Shown: piece after piece, positions 28,134 through 43,100 of the stretch
Position numbering within the stretch: position 1 is the first letter of the stretch
Layout of the letters: every line of letters begins with the position of its first letter
Origin: Phorcus lineatus
Taxonomy: Eukaryota > Mollusca > Gastropoda > Trochida > Trochidae
NCBI GenBank assembly: GCA_921293015.1
Contig: OV121095.1
Coordinates: 35,623,484 to 35,687,483, forward strand
Reading direction: 5' to 3'
DNA length: 64,000 nt
Notes under the pieces: model-generated
Database searches by the model: none
What the model saw: the letters and a program-made list of their open reading frames with translations, nothing else
What the model was told of the DNA's origin: nothing
Position numbers and translations under genes: made by a program

Positions 28134-31100
28134 GTGCGAATTACATTGATGATTTGACATCAAGACCTATTACAGTTTAATTGGAATGTCATACTGGTGT
28201 ACTAATAGTTCTTATCTATCTTACTAGTTTTGATTTGTCTTCTTATCTTCGTCTGTAATCACTTTCATTGAATATAGTGGGGGTTTTTTTTCAATGACAT
28301 TCAATGATTTAAATGTAGCCTTGTAGGATCTGTCAGAAAATAATAAATTAATAATGTCATGATGAATTTATTTTAAACTGTCCAAATTCTGTCAGTTATC
28401 AATGATCTTTGTTATTTTAGAAATTTGTTATTCAGGTGAATGGTTCATCTTAAAACTCTGACTCTCAATTAAAATAAGTGTCTTTGCAATTGTTTTTACA
28501 TTGACAGATTTAGGGTTTATTTAGAAACTAATTGATAGAACCAATTTCCCATTGATTAGATTTCCACTAAAATTTATTGAATTTATATACTTTTAAACAT
28601 GTTAAAACTGTAACCTGAAGTTCGTTTGCAGGTAAACCTTGTTTGGAAAAAGTAATATAAGCATAGATCAAGATTGTCAATTGTTTACTATAAAGGATAG
28701 ACATCTCTACATTTAAACCAACAGTCTGGTCAGGGTATTTATTCAGAAACAAAATTAATAGGGAGGATTGAGTAATTGGGGACATTTCACATTTCTGTTT
28801 ATTCACATTTATCATTTGTACATTATTATAACATAACACAGTTGAAACATAACATTTTGCTTGATTTAGGTTTGACAACTTTATAATAAGTGTGCTCACT
28901 TTGTAAAAATCACAAGTTTGAGGTTATTTTCATTTATCTAGTTGTCCAATCTAAAATTAACCAAAATTTTACCCTAAGTAACATGTTTTAACTGAGTTAT
29001 GTTATATCATGTACTAATACCATACATATATAAACTGGAATGTTCCCTGGAATTTTGTTTCCATTCAAAATGGCCCCTAAGAAATGTCCTTTTAAGCCAA
29101 TCATGTCACTTGGATCGTAGGAAGTGTTAACAGTGTAAAAAAGAGTAATCTTTCGATAAGATATGTTTGTATGATGTGGATTGGTAATCAAGTACAAATT
29201 GCAAGGGGTTGCAGTAAAATCAGTTAACAGCATTCATGTTAATTTGGTATTGCAAGGATCCTCATATGATGTCTGTTTTGATATCAGTAAACTGTAATGT
29301 TAAGTTAGATTTTTTGAGAGCTTACTCTTTCATTTCATCCCCATTTAAAATATTTAAAAGTTGAAATGATGAAAATTTCAATTGAAAAAGGTTGTATGAG
29401 TTAAAATATGGAGGTGGCGTACTGATTTGTATTAATTTCCAGTCAATATGTTTGATTTCTTCAATATCAATATCACATGAATCAATATCTCATCTTAATA
29501 AGCAATCTGATTAAAATAGCATTATTCGAATTCGTCATATAAAGACTGCACTGGTGCAGGTTAAAATCAGTTGGTGCAACTTATACTAGTTACCAGACTG
29601 CACCAGGTGCAGTTTGAAAAATAACTTACATCGATTAATTTATAGTTCTCAAACAAATTTATTAGAAATGATAACAAAAACTTTCGTACTCGACGCCGAT
29701 GATTTACTTCCGCATTTGATAAAAATAGATTTGACCTGTCCTGGCATTTCTCATTTGCATATTCGTCACAGCTATAATTGTCCAATCACATCTCGATTAG
29801 CTTTACAAAAAAAACCCGAATTCGTCCCCTGAATAGAATCTAGTATTGCTGCACTACGTTACCTAGAACATAAATCTCACAAGACACCTTTACTCAAGCC
29901 GTCAGGTGAACTTTGCCTCAATTTGACCTCAAAATCTAATTGGCTTGCCTCAGATACCTTTAAACAATCACAATGCACGTCTCTTGATGGCCTTCTAAGA
30001 GATTGCAAATAACTTGAAGATGAAACTGTTATAATGTTTCCAAATTACTCAAAGTTGAAGTAATTTGCATATGTCCAGACTCCTTTAATTAAATGACAAC
30101 CTGACAGAATTAGTTATAACATCCTAGTCTTTGACGAAACAAGAGTCGATCTCATTAGCATATGTACATCGTATATGACTGATATATAATTATATGTATG
30201 ATTGCCTGCACCCTAGAATACGGGGCGAACATGCTGATTGGCTGATCAGAATTATGTCAGTGGCAAACAGGACGCGTAACAGAACCTGGTGAAATCTACA
30301 CACGCGTAGTGTAGTGGAGAATTTAGATTTCATTTTGATGAAATTGTCTTTATAAAATGCATGTTACTGAAATCAAACTATATCACCCAAGACATAAGCT
30401 TAGATGGACAGTCCTTGAACTTGATAACCAGCCTTTCCTGAAATACCTTTGTAACTGTCCTCAAAGCTTGATAGGGACAACAGTTTGTGATCAAATTGGA
30501 ATTGAAGAGAATTGCACTACATTACAGTAGGCACTGATGTCAATCTCATTAAAATCAGTTGAAACCTATCACTGTTCCACACTGCTTCTATGATCTGAGT
30601 ACTGCTCCATAAGGTTCATTTCAGTTGACCTTAGCACTCTATCCAAAAAGCGATAAGGCTTCAATGGCTTGAAAGTCCTGAGCATTTACTTCGGGCTTGT
30701 AGCAAGAACCTGTTTTTTAAACCTTTTTATGTTTTTGAAAGGAGAGGAAAGGGTCTTCAATAGAGTTGATAGGGGTACAAGTGGTAAGATTGAGCTGGTT
30801 TTAATTAGATTAATTCAATTGTGTTGCAGGAAGTTACAAGGCTGCAGGAAGAACATGCCATCAACTACCAAACACTCAAGCAGAAAATCATCTCAACCGA
30901 GTAAGTTGTTTAAGTTATCTGTGATTGTGCATCTTCCGTCATCCAGGTTTTACAGCCTGTGCAATAATTAAAAACAAAACTGTACCTATGCCAATGCTAA
31001 GTTTGAAGGTCTGGTGCGTCTAATAGGCACACTTGCCAAAAACAAGTAATAGGTATTTACAAATTTCATATGAGACTGAATTTTTTTGATTATATACCTC

Positions 31101-34100
31101 CAAAATCATTCACAACATAGCATTGCTTCTTGTTGATAAAAGACGCCTCTAGCAAGTCCATGGTTTATATATCTACTGCCTGAAGTTTAGTAGGCTCAGA
31201 CTAAAGGACTACTGAGACGGGTTCTCACCCTTTTTTTTATGGCTGAAGAAACTCTTAAAGGGTTGGTTTGAAACCACAACTCACGACCTTTTCATCATAT
31301 TAATTTGACACCCTAAAGAAATTTGTATAATCTTTACTGAATATATATGTTTATGGATGGGTATTGCTCCTAATTTCTGTATCGCAATATTTTGTGATAC
31401 AGAAAAGCGTATTGCAATATATTGGTACTTTTCATATTTCAGTTTTCCATGCTCTCTTGACTAATTAACCATGATTAGAACAGTGAATGCACAACTGGTC
31501 GTCGTTTTGTTGAGAGATAATTCATTGACTGTTCGGACTATTTTTCATTTTGCAAGTCATAAATTTTTTTTACAACTTTCAGTAAAATGACGTTTTTTTG
31601 GGTTATGCATTTCTGCAATTTTACATGGAACTTGTAAATTCTAAAACTCCGATATATTGGATATTTTCAGAAGAGTGTACTGGTACATATCGTATTGCAA
31701 TATACTGATATATCTATAATACCGTGCCCCCTTTTGTATTTTCATACTTAAGATGAATAATAATTATGTCCTTTTCTTTCAGCCTGCTCATCAGGAAATA
31801 CCGGACAAAATGTGAAGATATCCTTTACAAGGTTCAATCAAAGAAGAACTTGAGATCAAACTTTTATGTTTTTTTAAGAGGTCACAGATTGATAATATTC
31901 TTTTCAGTGTCAAGATAATACAACAAAATAGATAAATTTTAAGGAAGCAAGTTATTGCCTTTTGGTAAAAAAAATGTAGTAAAAAGCAAAATATGGTGAA
32001 TCTGAGACTTCAATATCTTTTGAATATTTTCTTTCAAATTTATATATTACCGTATTCGACTTAATAACCGCCCACTCCCCTATAAGCGCCCACCCACCAC
32101 GTTTTTGACTGAACAATATGCGTCCTGATTTAGCACCAACCTCTCAACATTGCTTACCTTGCATGCTGATTCATTGAAGAAGGTTTTTCAGTCTTGCAAT
32201 AAGTCTTTTACTTCCACTAAAGTGAAGAATACAGGGTATTTCAAAACCCCCAGCCACCACCAAAATGATAAAAGTTATAAAACCATATTTCAAAGACATG
32301 TGTATCGTAAGAAAACACTTTCAAGACTAAACTTGAGGACAATTTTTATCGTTTTAATTAGCGCCCCCTTTTACCAATTTTTTAAGCGCCCCAGGCGCTT
32401 ATCACGTCGAATACGGTATATGTTGTGCTATAGTTTTTTGAAATGTTACACATTTTATTTTTTATTTTTCATTATACATTTAGGGTTAGACTGTGTTATG
32501 TAGTGAGATGATTGATTTTGTCATGTAACAATGGATTATTTACATTTCTATTGGATATACCATTTATGTATCTTATTGTGTACTTTTGTTAGATTTTACC
32601 CTTCAATTCAGTGCAATAAGATTATTCAAAAGATTGAAAGTTTGATAATAGATTAAGAATTGCCTTACTTTAACACATTGTAAATTGAATTAAACTTTCT
32701 TCAGCAAAAGATTTACCTTTAAAGAGCTAAATATTCTTAATATATTACTTGAAACCCATTCAGACAAAATTTGAATAAACAGTAACATCACTGTTTAATT
32801 TGAACTTAGTTTATGTTCAGTACAGTAAAAAAAAACTCATTGTTTTCACTAGACATGGGTGTCAGTGAAAGGCTTTTTAGAACCCTGCACAGTTTCAAGG
32901 GGATTCACCCTGTAGATAATGTATTGAATTTTTCAAATATTTTTAAAAATGAAGCATCTTACTCCCTTCACATCATTGATTCATTGTATGAAATAAGTTT
33001 GAAAAGTATCAAGCCCTAGAGGGTTATGTTTGGAAAAAAACAAAGTGAAATTGAAGAAAAATCTCAAAAAGTTACCTGTCTGGTCCAAGAGTAATTTGTG
33101 TCCATGCTGGCGAATTGACCGCATGGATTCGGAAAGACACCTTTGATAATGGGCCATTTTTAGGGCTTTTTGAAAAATTTTAATGGGCCAGCAATGGTAA
33201 AATTTCAAATTTTAATGGGCTATTTTATCATCCAGTGTGCAAAATGGCCCATGGCCCCTGCTTTTCCCAATCCCAGAGACCTTATTTCATACAGTGATTG
33301 GTTGTTTGGTGGTATGAGATTATTGATTCTTAACGATGTCCACAATACGACCTGCAGAACAAGCACATGGAGGAACAGTCACGCAGGCTCGAGAGAACGC
33401 AACTGTGAGTTTACTTGCTTTTCAGATTCATCTTTTTCAAATATACTGGACCAAAATATTTAGGAAATGAACATTTATGAGATGTTAAATATTAGGATGT
33501 TTCTTCCTTGACAACTGGTAAAAGTACAAATCTTAGAAATTTCACTAAACCTTACTTATTTTGTCCAGTATGTTAATGTTATTTTCCAAATCATTCTTTA
33601 ACTTGTTTATATTTTGTTAATTTTTAAGATGAATTTTTTGAAAATCATTTACTATCTTATTGATTACTGTCAAATTTTTGTTTTGCAACTTACTTGTTGA
33701 TGTTCTTCAATAACTTTTGACCTGGGTAGTTTAGATTGTTCACTTTCTTAATAGTTATCACTCGTGTACTTCAGAATGATTGGGCATCAATTATTTCACC
33801 ATCTCAAGTCTTATAAGGCAAATATGCCATGTTTTCTCGATTATCTACATCATTATGCAATATTTACTCTCCCAAGAGAGAAAGATCTTTACTCAACTTG
33901 ATTATCCATAGTCGTAGAATAATGTATCAAACAAGAACTGTTTTAGTGTGAGTTCTTTAAAATCATTTATGATTATTAATTAATCAAGGAAATTGATTTG
34001 CATAACTAAACCAAACTTACTACGCTTGTTTGAGAAATGGTTGTATTGACATGTGCAATTGGTAACAAGGTTAGTACATTTTGCTGTTTCTTATTTTTGT

Positions 34101-37100
34101 AATATCCTAATATCTAAGTTTAGGATACTTTCAGTGTCTTTAATAAAAAATTTAGGTATGATTTATATACAAATTTTCTCATTTTGTGTAGGGTTCCATT
34201 TTGTCACATCCTTCATTGATTATAAGCTAATATCTAAGTGTAGGTTACTTTCAGAGTCTTTAAATATGTATATATGTTATATACACAAATTTTCTCATTT
34301 TGTGTAGGGTTCCATTTTGTCACATCCTCCATTCATAATACGCTTTTGTCGATTATATTTTCAACTCTAGTTGAACGCTAATGAAGTTGATAAAGAGGCA
34401 AACTAGATAATCCTCCCATCAACAAATATATCTTGGTCGATAACCTATTATAGATAATGAAATTAGTAAAACTATTCTTGTCCCTGCAAGCAGTCTTCTT
34501 TATGAATTACTGATGGAAAGTATTTCTGACATTTCTGTGCAAAATGTGGTATTTCCTGTTGTTGGGAATTCAGTAATTAAATCATTATTGGAGTTTATGT
34601 GAACAAAAGAGCTGGAGAAGAATGATAAGGGAGTGATTAGGAAGGCAGGGAAAGAGATATAAAGTTTTTGAAAAATGGAAAATTCTTATCAGACAGATAG
34701 GAAAGATGAGAAGAGAAATGGGTATGGATAAGAATCTGAACATGAAATAAACTTAGTGAGACAAAAGGATGGTTAAACCTGTTATGTTTGTGAGAGAGAA
34801 ATGATTGGAAAGGGATATGGAAAGATGAAGGTAATTAGAAAGAGATAAGGAAAGGTGAAGATTATTAAATGGAAGATATAGATGTTATAGGTAAAGCTTA
34901 TTCTGTGTGTTTGATAGAGAATGAAATGAACTGTTGACTATTTTCATAAATTTTGGTTGATGAACAAGGAGAAAATAGTGTAAGTCTGTTGTTGGCAAAT
35001 AGGATAATGTTTGTTATTTAGCTTCAGGGAAATTAGGTTAATATTTGTTGACTGGCCTAGGTGGTTGCTTTATTGTGTGCACTGTGGTCATATTGATAAA
35101 AATCAATTGTTTCAAATGATCACAGGTGTACAGATTACCTGAACAGATAGGATCTGGTATAAATACACATAGCTCAGGTTTCCCGTTCGGCTTCAGGCAT
35201 GTAAAGGTGTCTGTCTGTCTGTCAATCTGTCCCTTCTTGGCATTATTCAACTTTTGAAGTACCACTATCTTAATGGAATAGGATCATATGTACATGTTCA
35301 GAACATGAAATCTATCTGTAAGTCTTCAATAAGTAAATGACAAAACAATAGTAATTATTACTCGATCATTGACCACAACTTGAGTTAATGCTATTGTTTC
35401 AGTGACTGCGAGATGCTGGAGACACAACTCAAAGCCTCGCTTCAGAGCACGGAGCCTCTTCGCAAGGCACAGGTTGATCTTGAGGCGAAGTTGAAGGTCA
35501 AGGACACAGAGATACAGAACCTGAAGAATAGTCTGGAAGGAGCGGAGGTAACGCTGATGAATATTATTTAGTGTTTCCCCTAGGTTTGAAAAAGGGCAGG
35601 GCAAATTGATTAAAAAAGGGCACTAATTAACATACAGATTCATTTGTGTGTATGTTCGAACTAAAACGGGGCTACTTTCTGTAAACGAAACAGTTTTCTT
35701 TACACTTGTGTCAATTGTAGCAGGGCATTCAGTAAAAAGGGCAGGGCAGGACAGAAAAAGGGCAGGGCGTTGCGCCCTGCTAAAAAGGACTAGGGGAAAC
35801 ACTATTATTCTATTTTGATTTTGATGGTAATGTTTTAATAAACACCAACTTAACTTGCAAGCTTCCAACATTGCTAAAAACCTTCATTCACATTTTTTTG
35901 TTTTTTTATTAAGCAAATCCAAGAAAGAATTTGACAAGCTCTCGTAAAACAAATCAAAAGTTGTATAATTCCTGTCATGTGATTTTCTTTGCGAATTTTT
36001 TGTCGTGTGCACTTTTATTGATTTATGAGAGAAATGTGTTGGATTTAATAGCATCAAGAATGAAGTCTGTAAGCTTTTAGTTAAGTTTCAAGTTACATGA
36101 TTATATTTAACTTGGGATAAGGGAACATCCACTATTGAGCTTGTGTTATTATTTTCAGATGATTCAGAAACAGTACGAAGCCTTGATTGCAGACAACAAC
36201 CTTTATGCTAACGAAGAGGAACGCAAGCAAATTGACAAGAAGATACAAAATCTTGAGTCAAGGTTTGTTTCAGTGTATTTGAAATTTCTCTTATGTAAAG
36301 TCTTTGATAGGCATTTAGTTGTGAGATACATTTGACAATATAAGTTATAACATTCCGTCGAGGGTGACATAGGGATATATTATTCCCGCGAAAGGTTTAA
36401 TGCAACGAGCGGAACGCAAGTTGCATAAAACCTTTCAAGGGAATAATATATCCCTATGTTACCCGGGACGGAATGTTATAACGAATTTATCATACCGAAT
36501 GTCTTAATGTATTATTCAAAACTTGCTCTCTATTAGTAAAAAGACAAACAGAAATGAACAACACCTATGACCTGATTACGTGACTTTGATTGATTGACGT
36601 GGAAGCACGCTTTACTCATGTAGCGGGGTATAAGGGATTTATCATCCCTCGGCGGCGGTGAATATGGATATTTGTTTAGGGTCACGTGGACCAATCAGAG
36701 ATCGGCATTCTTACATGAGGTATGATAATGAAGTTTCAGACATTTTATGTGAACAAGGAAAGAATGTCAAGAGGATAATGATCAACCTGATGATTTCACT
36801 TACACAATATAGACAACCTAGTACTTTATTATCCAGTGGTTTAAATTGTTCTGATGCAATTTGATATGATATAATTTTCTATGTTGTTTTGTGAAACAGG
36901 ATTATGATGAATGCTTATTTAATTTATGATTTCTGAGAAGTTGTTACTGAATCTATCAATGATGTTTGAATTTTTTTTATGGATTTCCTTTTTAAAGGAA
37001 TTATCAATATCAAATATATTATACGCAAATTGTTTTTTTCCAGCAACCAGCGTTACGTGAACAACCTTAAATCAACAAAGGGTAAGTGGATACTCAAATG

Positions 37101-40100
37101 ATATGCAATTTTTATCTTAACCAGATTAATACTTCACTTTATTATGTTTCGAATGGTGAAATATGCCATTTATCGGTGAAAATAAAACCCGTATTTTCAC
37201 TGAGTGAAATAAAAATGGTATTCTACTCAGTGAAATGACGCAACAATCATATGACGTCGTCTGTGACGTCATGAAACAATTGAATTACGTCATGCAACGG
37301 CCTCGCTAGCAAAGCGTTTTAGCTTCTCCATTCATATGGTTAGGGTCATTAACGTGGTTTTGGGAAACATAAAAAATAGAACATTTGACATTTCTCGTCG
37401 AATACCATGAATATCTCATCTCGTGAAGTAGAAAATCATATATTTACACTCGTGGCTACGCCACTCGTGAAAATATAAATTTCTACTTCACTCGATGAGA
37501 TATCCATGGTATTAGATGAGAAATGTCAAATATCCTCTATATATTGAGATAGCGCAGTGGTTAATGGGTTGGGCTTCCGATCAAGATATTCAGAGTTTGA
37601 ATCCTACCAGGACCTTGACAACTTTGTCTGCAGTTGAGAACAGTTACTGTTCCACATGCAGTAAGGTTTGGACAATAACTTTCAGTACAGTACCACGCAT
37701 TGTTCGCTAGTCCCAGCTAATACTCGCAGGTTTCATCGCAATGCATAACCACAATAATGTTTGGGGCTTTCTCCCTGCAACAATCCTAGCAGCCATGATA
37801 TAAGTGAAATACTCTTGGAAGCAATGTTAAACCCTAATTTCTTCTCAGTATATTGAAGTTGTGACTTTAACAGGAAGAACTATTTACCATAGTAACATCA
37901 TAAACTTGTCATTTTGTTCTATAAAATCATGTAAAAAACAATGAGCAACTGTAACAAATTGGAATTTTATTGGAAAATCTGATTCTCAATAAATGTATGG
38001 ACAATGAATAAAGACATCACAGCATTTATCAAGGAAACTATTCATGGACATTGCTGCAGTTTATGTCATGTCTTCACATATACTTGTAAATGAATATGAG
38101 TATGATCTAGCATCTTCTGCAAAGTATGAGTTTCTGGTTATGATGTTTTTTAAATAGATATATCAGCTGAGAAAAGTTGTGAATCAATTTGCAAAATTAA
38201 GATTAATATGAACAGGGTCTTGTTTTCTTACCAGTTTTCCTAACATAGGCTACTCAAGACATGTCTCCCCACATCACCTCTGTCATAATTAGATTTTGGT
38301 TTTTTTAAAATAGGGATTCCTACTTGAATGTTCATTTGTGTTTGACTTTGTGATACAATCTGTGCAGTGGTCTCAAACTGAACATTCAGTATGTCACTGT
38401 AAGGACAGGAGTCCCTTCTTCTGTGTGTTTCAAACATAAAAAGTTGGTGAAAAATCATCTTTTAGTAGAAAGAAATCAGGGTTGTATTTTTAATGCAAAG
38501 TTTCTCTATAAGGGTGTTTGTTAGAACTGAGAAATAAGATACAACTGTAGCAGAATTTTGTTGGAAGAAGTGCTATGAGTAACATTGGTGCCAAAGTATG
38601 GTGTACTCACTGAAAGCCATAAAAAGGAAATAAAAGACCCGATTACTGACAATATATTACTGCAGTTCAAAACACCTTTACTTTCTTATAATAACTTTAC
38701 ATGAAAAAACATTATTCATAAAATTGTTATGGGTCAAATGATATAGTTGGAATCATTTTTTACTACAAATGAACAATGATTTCACAGACTGAATGATTTA
38801 AGTGTGGATTTCAGTTATTCAGTTACATGGTGGATCGCATTTTAAAGAGTAAAACAAACCAGTAATATGAGGATTGTGACTGACATCAAATACCCTCCCC
38901 ACTGGTTCCAGGGATAGCAATTTTCAGCTGATTTCAGCTGTTTTTGGGTTGGCCCTCTCTGTAGTTTTATTTATAGATTACCATCCAAGAACTTCTATTC
39001 CTTTCATTTCAGCTGTTTTAAAACTCCATTGCCACCCCTGTGGTTCTGATTGCTCATGATAATCACTCTATATATATATATATATACTTATCTATCCTGA
39101 TTATCTATTTCTTCGTGCCCGAACAAAACCATGTCAGAATATTGTTTGAACGGTTTGAAAGGGATGAAATAGTTATCTAAATAAGTACCTTTGTTGTATC
39201 GTTTTCAAGTACTTGTAACTTAGGTTGTAAGAAAAGGTTTTTGTCATGAAAGTGTCGTGTTTTTCTTGAACAAATATCAGACAAAAAAGTCCAAGGAATC
39301 TGGATGTAATCTCATTGTTGGTATGCTGACAGTTCTACTTTAGTGAAACTAACACTCTCAAACACTGATAAGGTCAAATCAGAACTGTTGTTATTACATC
39401 AATCTATGAGTATGCCACAAGTATATTCAGTAGATACTATGTAACCATATTTCACATTTTATCAAAGAGTTTGATGTTCTAATTCACATTCGCACAATTT
39501 TGTATTGTCCAAGTAAGACTTGTACAGTAACAAAGTACAAGTCATGTTACAAGTTTTATATGACGTCTAGATAAAATTTCATTATTACACTTCTTCTTCT
39601 TCTTCAATAAAATAAAATATATCCTCCTTGTCCAGTTTGATATATTAGTAACACATTTTTCCAAAAGTATATATTTCTTTTTATATTTATTCCATCTGCA
39701 AGACTTCTTCGTGCTTTGGTCCTTTCCTGTAAGTTTCTTCCTTTCTTCTCTGTTTATCTTTTTTATTCTGCATCAAAGAATGGACTCCACACGCTATGAA
39801 GAGTAAGATTAACGCACAGTTGATACCAACTATGATCATCCCCTCTGTAAGATATGAAGGCATAACATACACCTTCAGCTCTGCTGTGATGTTATGAGCT
39901 TTATCCGATGTCATGCAGATGAATTTCCCGGTGTCGTTCAGAACAACAGACTTTATGTGGAGTTCTCCCCCTTGGTAGTAGATACGAGAGTTATTGTTCT
40001 TGCTAACTTCTTCACCACCGGGATGAGTCCAAACTATTGTCTTCTCTTCGAATGTGCATGTGTATAAAGCATCATCGTTGACCCTGATAGCTTGGTCAGG

Positions 40101-43100
40101 TCGGGGGTCGATGGATATTGATGGTTCGTCGTCCTCCCCAGCAACCAATGAGAATATAGCACAAGATAAGGCTAACAGGACAACTGATTTTGATCGATGC
40201 ATTTTTGTTGGTTTGGAGTTCCTTTTTAATTATAACTGCTTATGTCCACTGAGGATGTGTCACATTCTGAAATTAAAGAAACATAAAATTATCATTGATG
40301 TCCAATTCTAATTGGTAATTGCTAAGGATCAAATCATTGCTTTAAGATGAAATATTATTTTTAGCTAGTTGTATTTCCAATTTCACTCATTCATTGGAAT
40401 CATTATGCCCCCATTAAAGACAGTATTGGCTATAGCATTCCAGCTTTTTGTCAACTCTAGTTTTCTTGATAAATGTTTAAAAAAATTTTCAGGATTATTC
40501 TTTATTTTAGTTGTTGTTTCTGTGGATTTTCTATGAAGAAATTTATCTTGGTTTATATGTGGAGTTTTTTTATACCGAGCAGGAAAAAGGGGATTAATGT
40601 CTTTGTGTCATCTGTCCTGAAAAGGTGTACCTGTCCTGCAAATCACACAGTTTTTAATCAATCTTTCTGAAACTTGTCAATGCTTTGACGCTTTAAAGTC
40701 TTACCGGGGTATCTGTTTTACCGATATGTGTAAGGATTGTTACAATCATTATGGTTACAATGCTCTAATGATTCCTTATTTTACAACAAATGCTATCATG
40801 CTTGACAAACTTACAATGAGGATATGAACGTTCTGCTCACTTTCTTCAAGATGTCAGTTTGTCATTGCATATCTTTGACTCATGCCTGTGAATCACAGTT
40901 GTTTCTAAAGGGTTAGTGAATCATTCATAGATTTGAAAATTTTGAACTGGTCTTATGAAAAGGAGAAGAGCTTATTTAAAATCCTTGGTTCCAACATTAC
41001 TTATCATAAATGCTCATTTTCCTAACTTACCTTCTCACATTTGTTCAAATGAAACTTACCTGTTCACACTCATCCAAAGGAACTGCAAGTATTACATTTT
41101 CTTGATATCCTTCATAACTACCTTTACCTCCCTGGCATTCATTTTATGATGTCAAGAGCTACATTTCTTCCTCAAATACTAGGATTTAAAATAGCATGTC
41201 ATGAACAAAACTATGGGCTCTGAATAAATTTGTAACTTGATAAGTTATTAGTTTTCCTGATGACCTCGTGAACAGCTGTTTTGGATTTAACAGGGTCGTA
41301 AAAGTGTAACAAGATAACCTAAGCATAAAGTAACATGTAGTTACACAGTGTAACATTTGCATACATTGAGACATGCAGTGAATGGTGACTACTGTTTATT
41401 CCTTGGCTTCAAGAGGGTTAATACATATCTCATTGAATGTTGAATAGACTTACATTAAGTCTTTGAAATAATTTTGTTTCATTTTATTCAAATATACTAA
41501 ATACAAATTAGAAATCCTCTGTGGTGTCCCCATCTAAAGCAAATTTTTTTATATTCCTTAGTATGATATACTTACTTTACCTTAACTTAGATATGATTGC
41601 TGGTACTAATTAGTAATTAGATATACTGGTTGAAGAACGATCAACACAGCTGTGACCAGTGACCTTTGAAACAGCAATAACAAAGCTGTATACACATATG
41701 GTTTATAGATACTTAAAAATTATCAAATGCTGAATTAATAAGTGCTAAACTAATTTGAGTAGCTAATGAAAAACCACAGCTCCTTAACAAACTGAGTATG
41801 CAGACAATATAAAATAAAGATAGGCTTTCTTTGAATGTTCTACTAAATTAAACATGTAATTAAAATATTACACTGGTGAGAAATTTTTAATAGGAAGACA
41901 CAGTCTTTATAGGATAGAGCTATAGAGAGCAAATGGTTTCTCAGCTAAAAGGTTTTTTATTTACCTCTTCGATGGATATGGTCGGATAAAAGCCAACACA
42001 TGTATGAGTTACCAAGGGTTTTTTTCTGTTTGAGCCATGCATATCAAGTTTAGCTATTATTCAGTTTACCATTTTTTACACTTGCAATAAAAACACTTGC
42101 GTTAAAAAATCATTTCAATATGCTCACTTATCATATTATTTGACAACCAAGATCATTGTTGAAGACTGAGCATTTAACCCCCATAATGCCGAGGGCATGT
42201 ATAAGACTGTTAAATTATTGAGTAAAAGGAGCTTAGTAAGACCCTTGATTGCATGTTGTCAGTCAGGCATGTTAAGAGTGTATCATGATACAAAGCTCAA
42301 ATTCCATCTAGGATTTTCACCCCGAAAAAGAACATTTTATTGTGCTACATTCAAGACAGTTGTATTTCTTGATGACCTTGACAACAGTCGAAGGTAGAGT
42401 ACTTCACAAAAAGAATCACATAAAGGATTTGTAATATTTTTGCTCACTCATAAAGAAATATTTTGAATACATATGTGCATAAACATTTCTGGACTGTCCT
42501 GGAATAGCATGTATGTGCATTCAGACATGTCCTTGATATAACACTATAGGAATCTCTTAAATTGCACGTATGTGAGTTTGTATATCAGTTGTTGTCAGCT
42601 TTATTGCTCACAACCCAGTTTCTCAAAGTCCAAGAGTAGGTAACTCTTGAATTGTCAGTGAAGTGAAAGATCTTTCCTTACCTTATACATAACTCCCCAT
42701 GCATGGCATGGTTTATTGACTTGGAATTGTTGTGACCTTTGACCTGTTGGATGACCTACCTAGGTCTTAGAGCACACAAATGCTATTCTGTTTATTTTGC
42801 CGTATAAATATTACCAGTGAATATTGGTTTCTCAGCTACCATTTAAAAGAATGGGATAGGTTATTTAAACATTAAAGTTTTACATGTGTTGAGATAGGCT
42901 GTAATATACACAAGAGGTAAAACTCTTATGAAATAAATTTGTTTGAGGTTGTTATCAAGTTATATTAACCTCGATTGCTGATCAAACAAATCATGGAGTT
43001 GCTGTTTAGTCAAGTGGAGAAACCAATGGAAAATGTTAAACAATTTGGGGGGTAGTTTTATCAAAATGTAATTTTGTTTAAATAGTTATGCCTTCCATGT

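Noticed and set aside
37547-37620. Possible functional tRNA gene
   Set aside because: A- and B-box-like words are present, but the stems do not form a full cloverleaf and a SINE body follows.
39687-40202. Interpretation of the Ig gene as a processed retrocopy
   Set aside because: The ORF is intact, a good splice acceptor lies just upstream of the ATG, and there is no poly(A) tail or flanking direct repeat.
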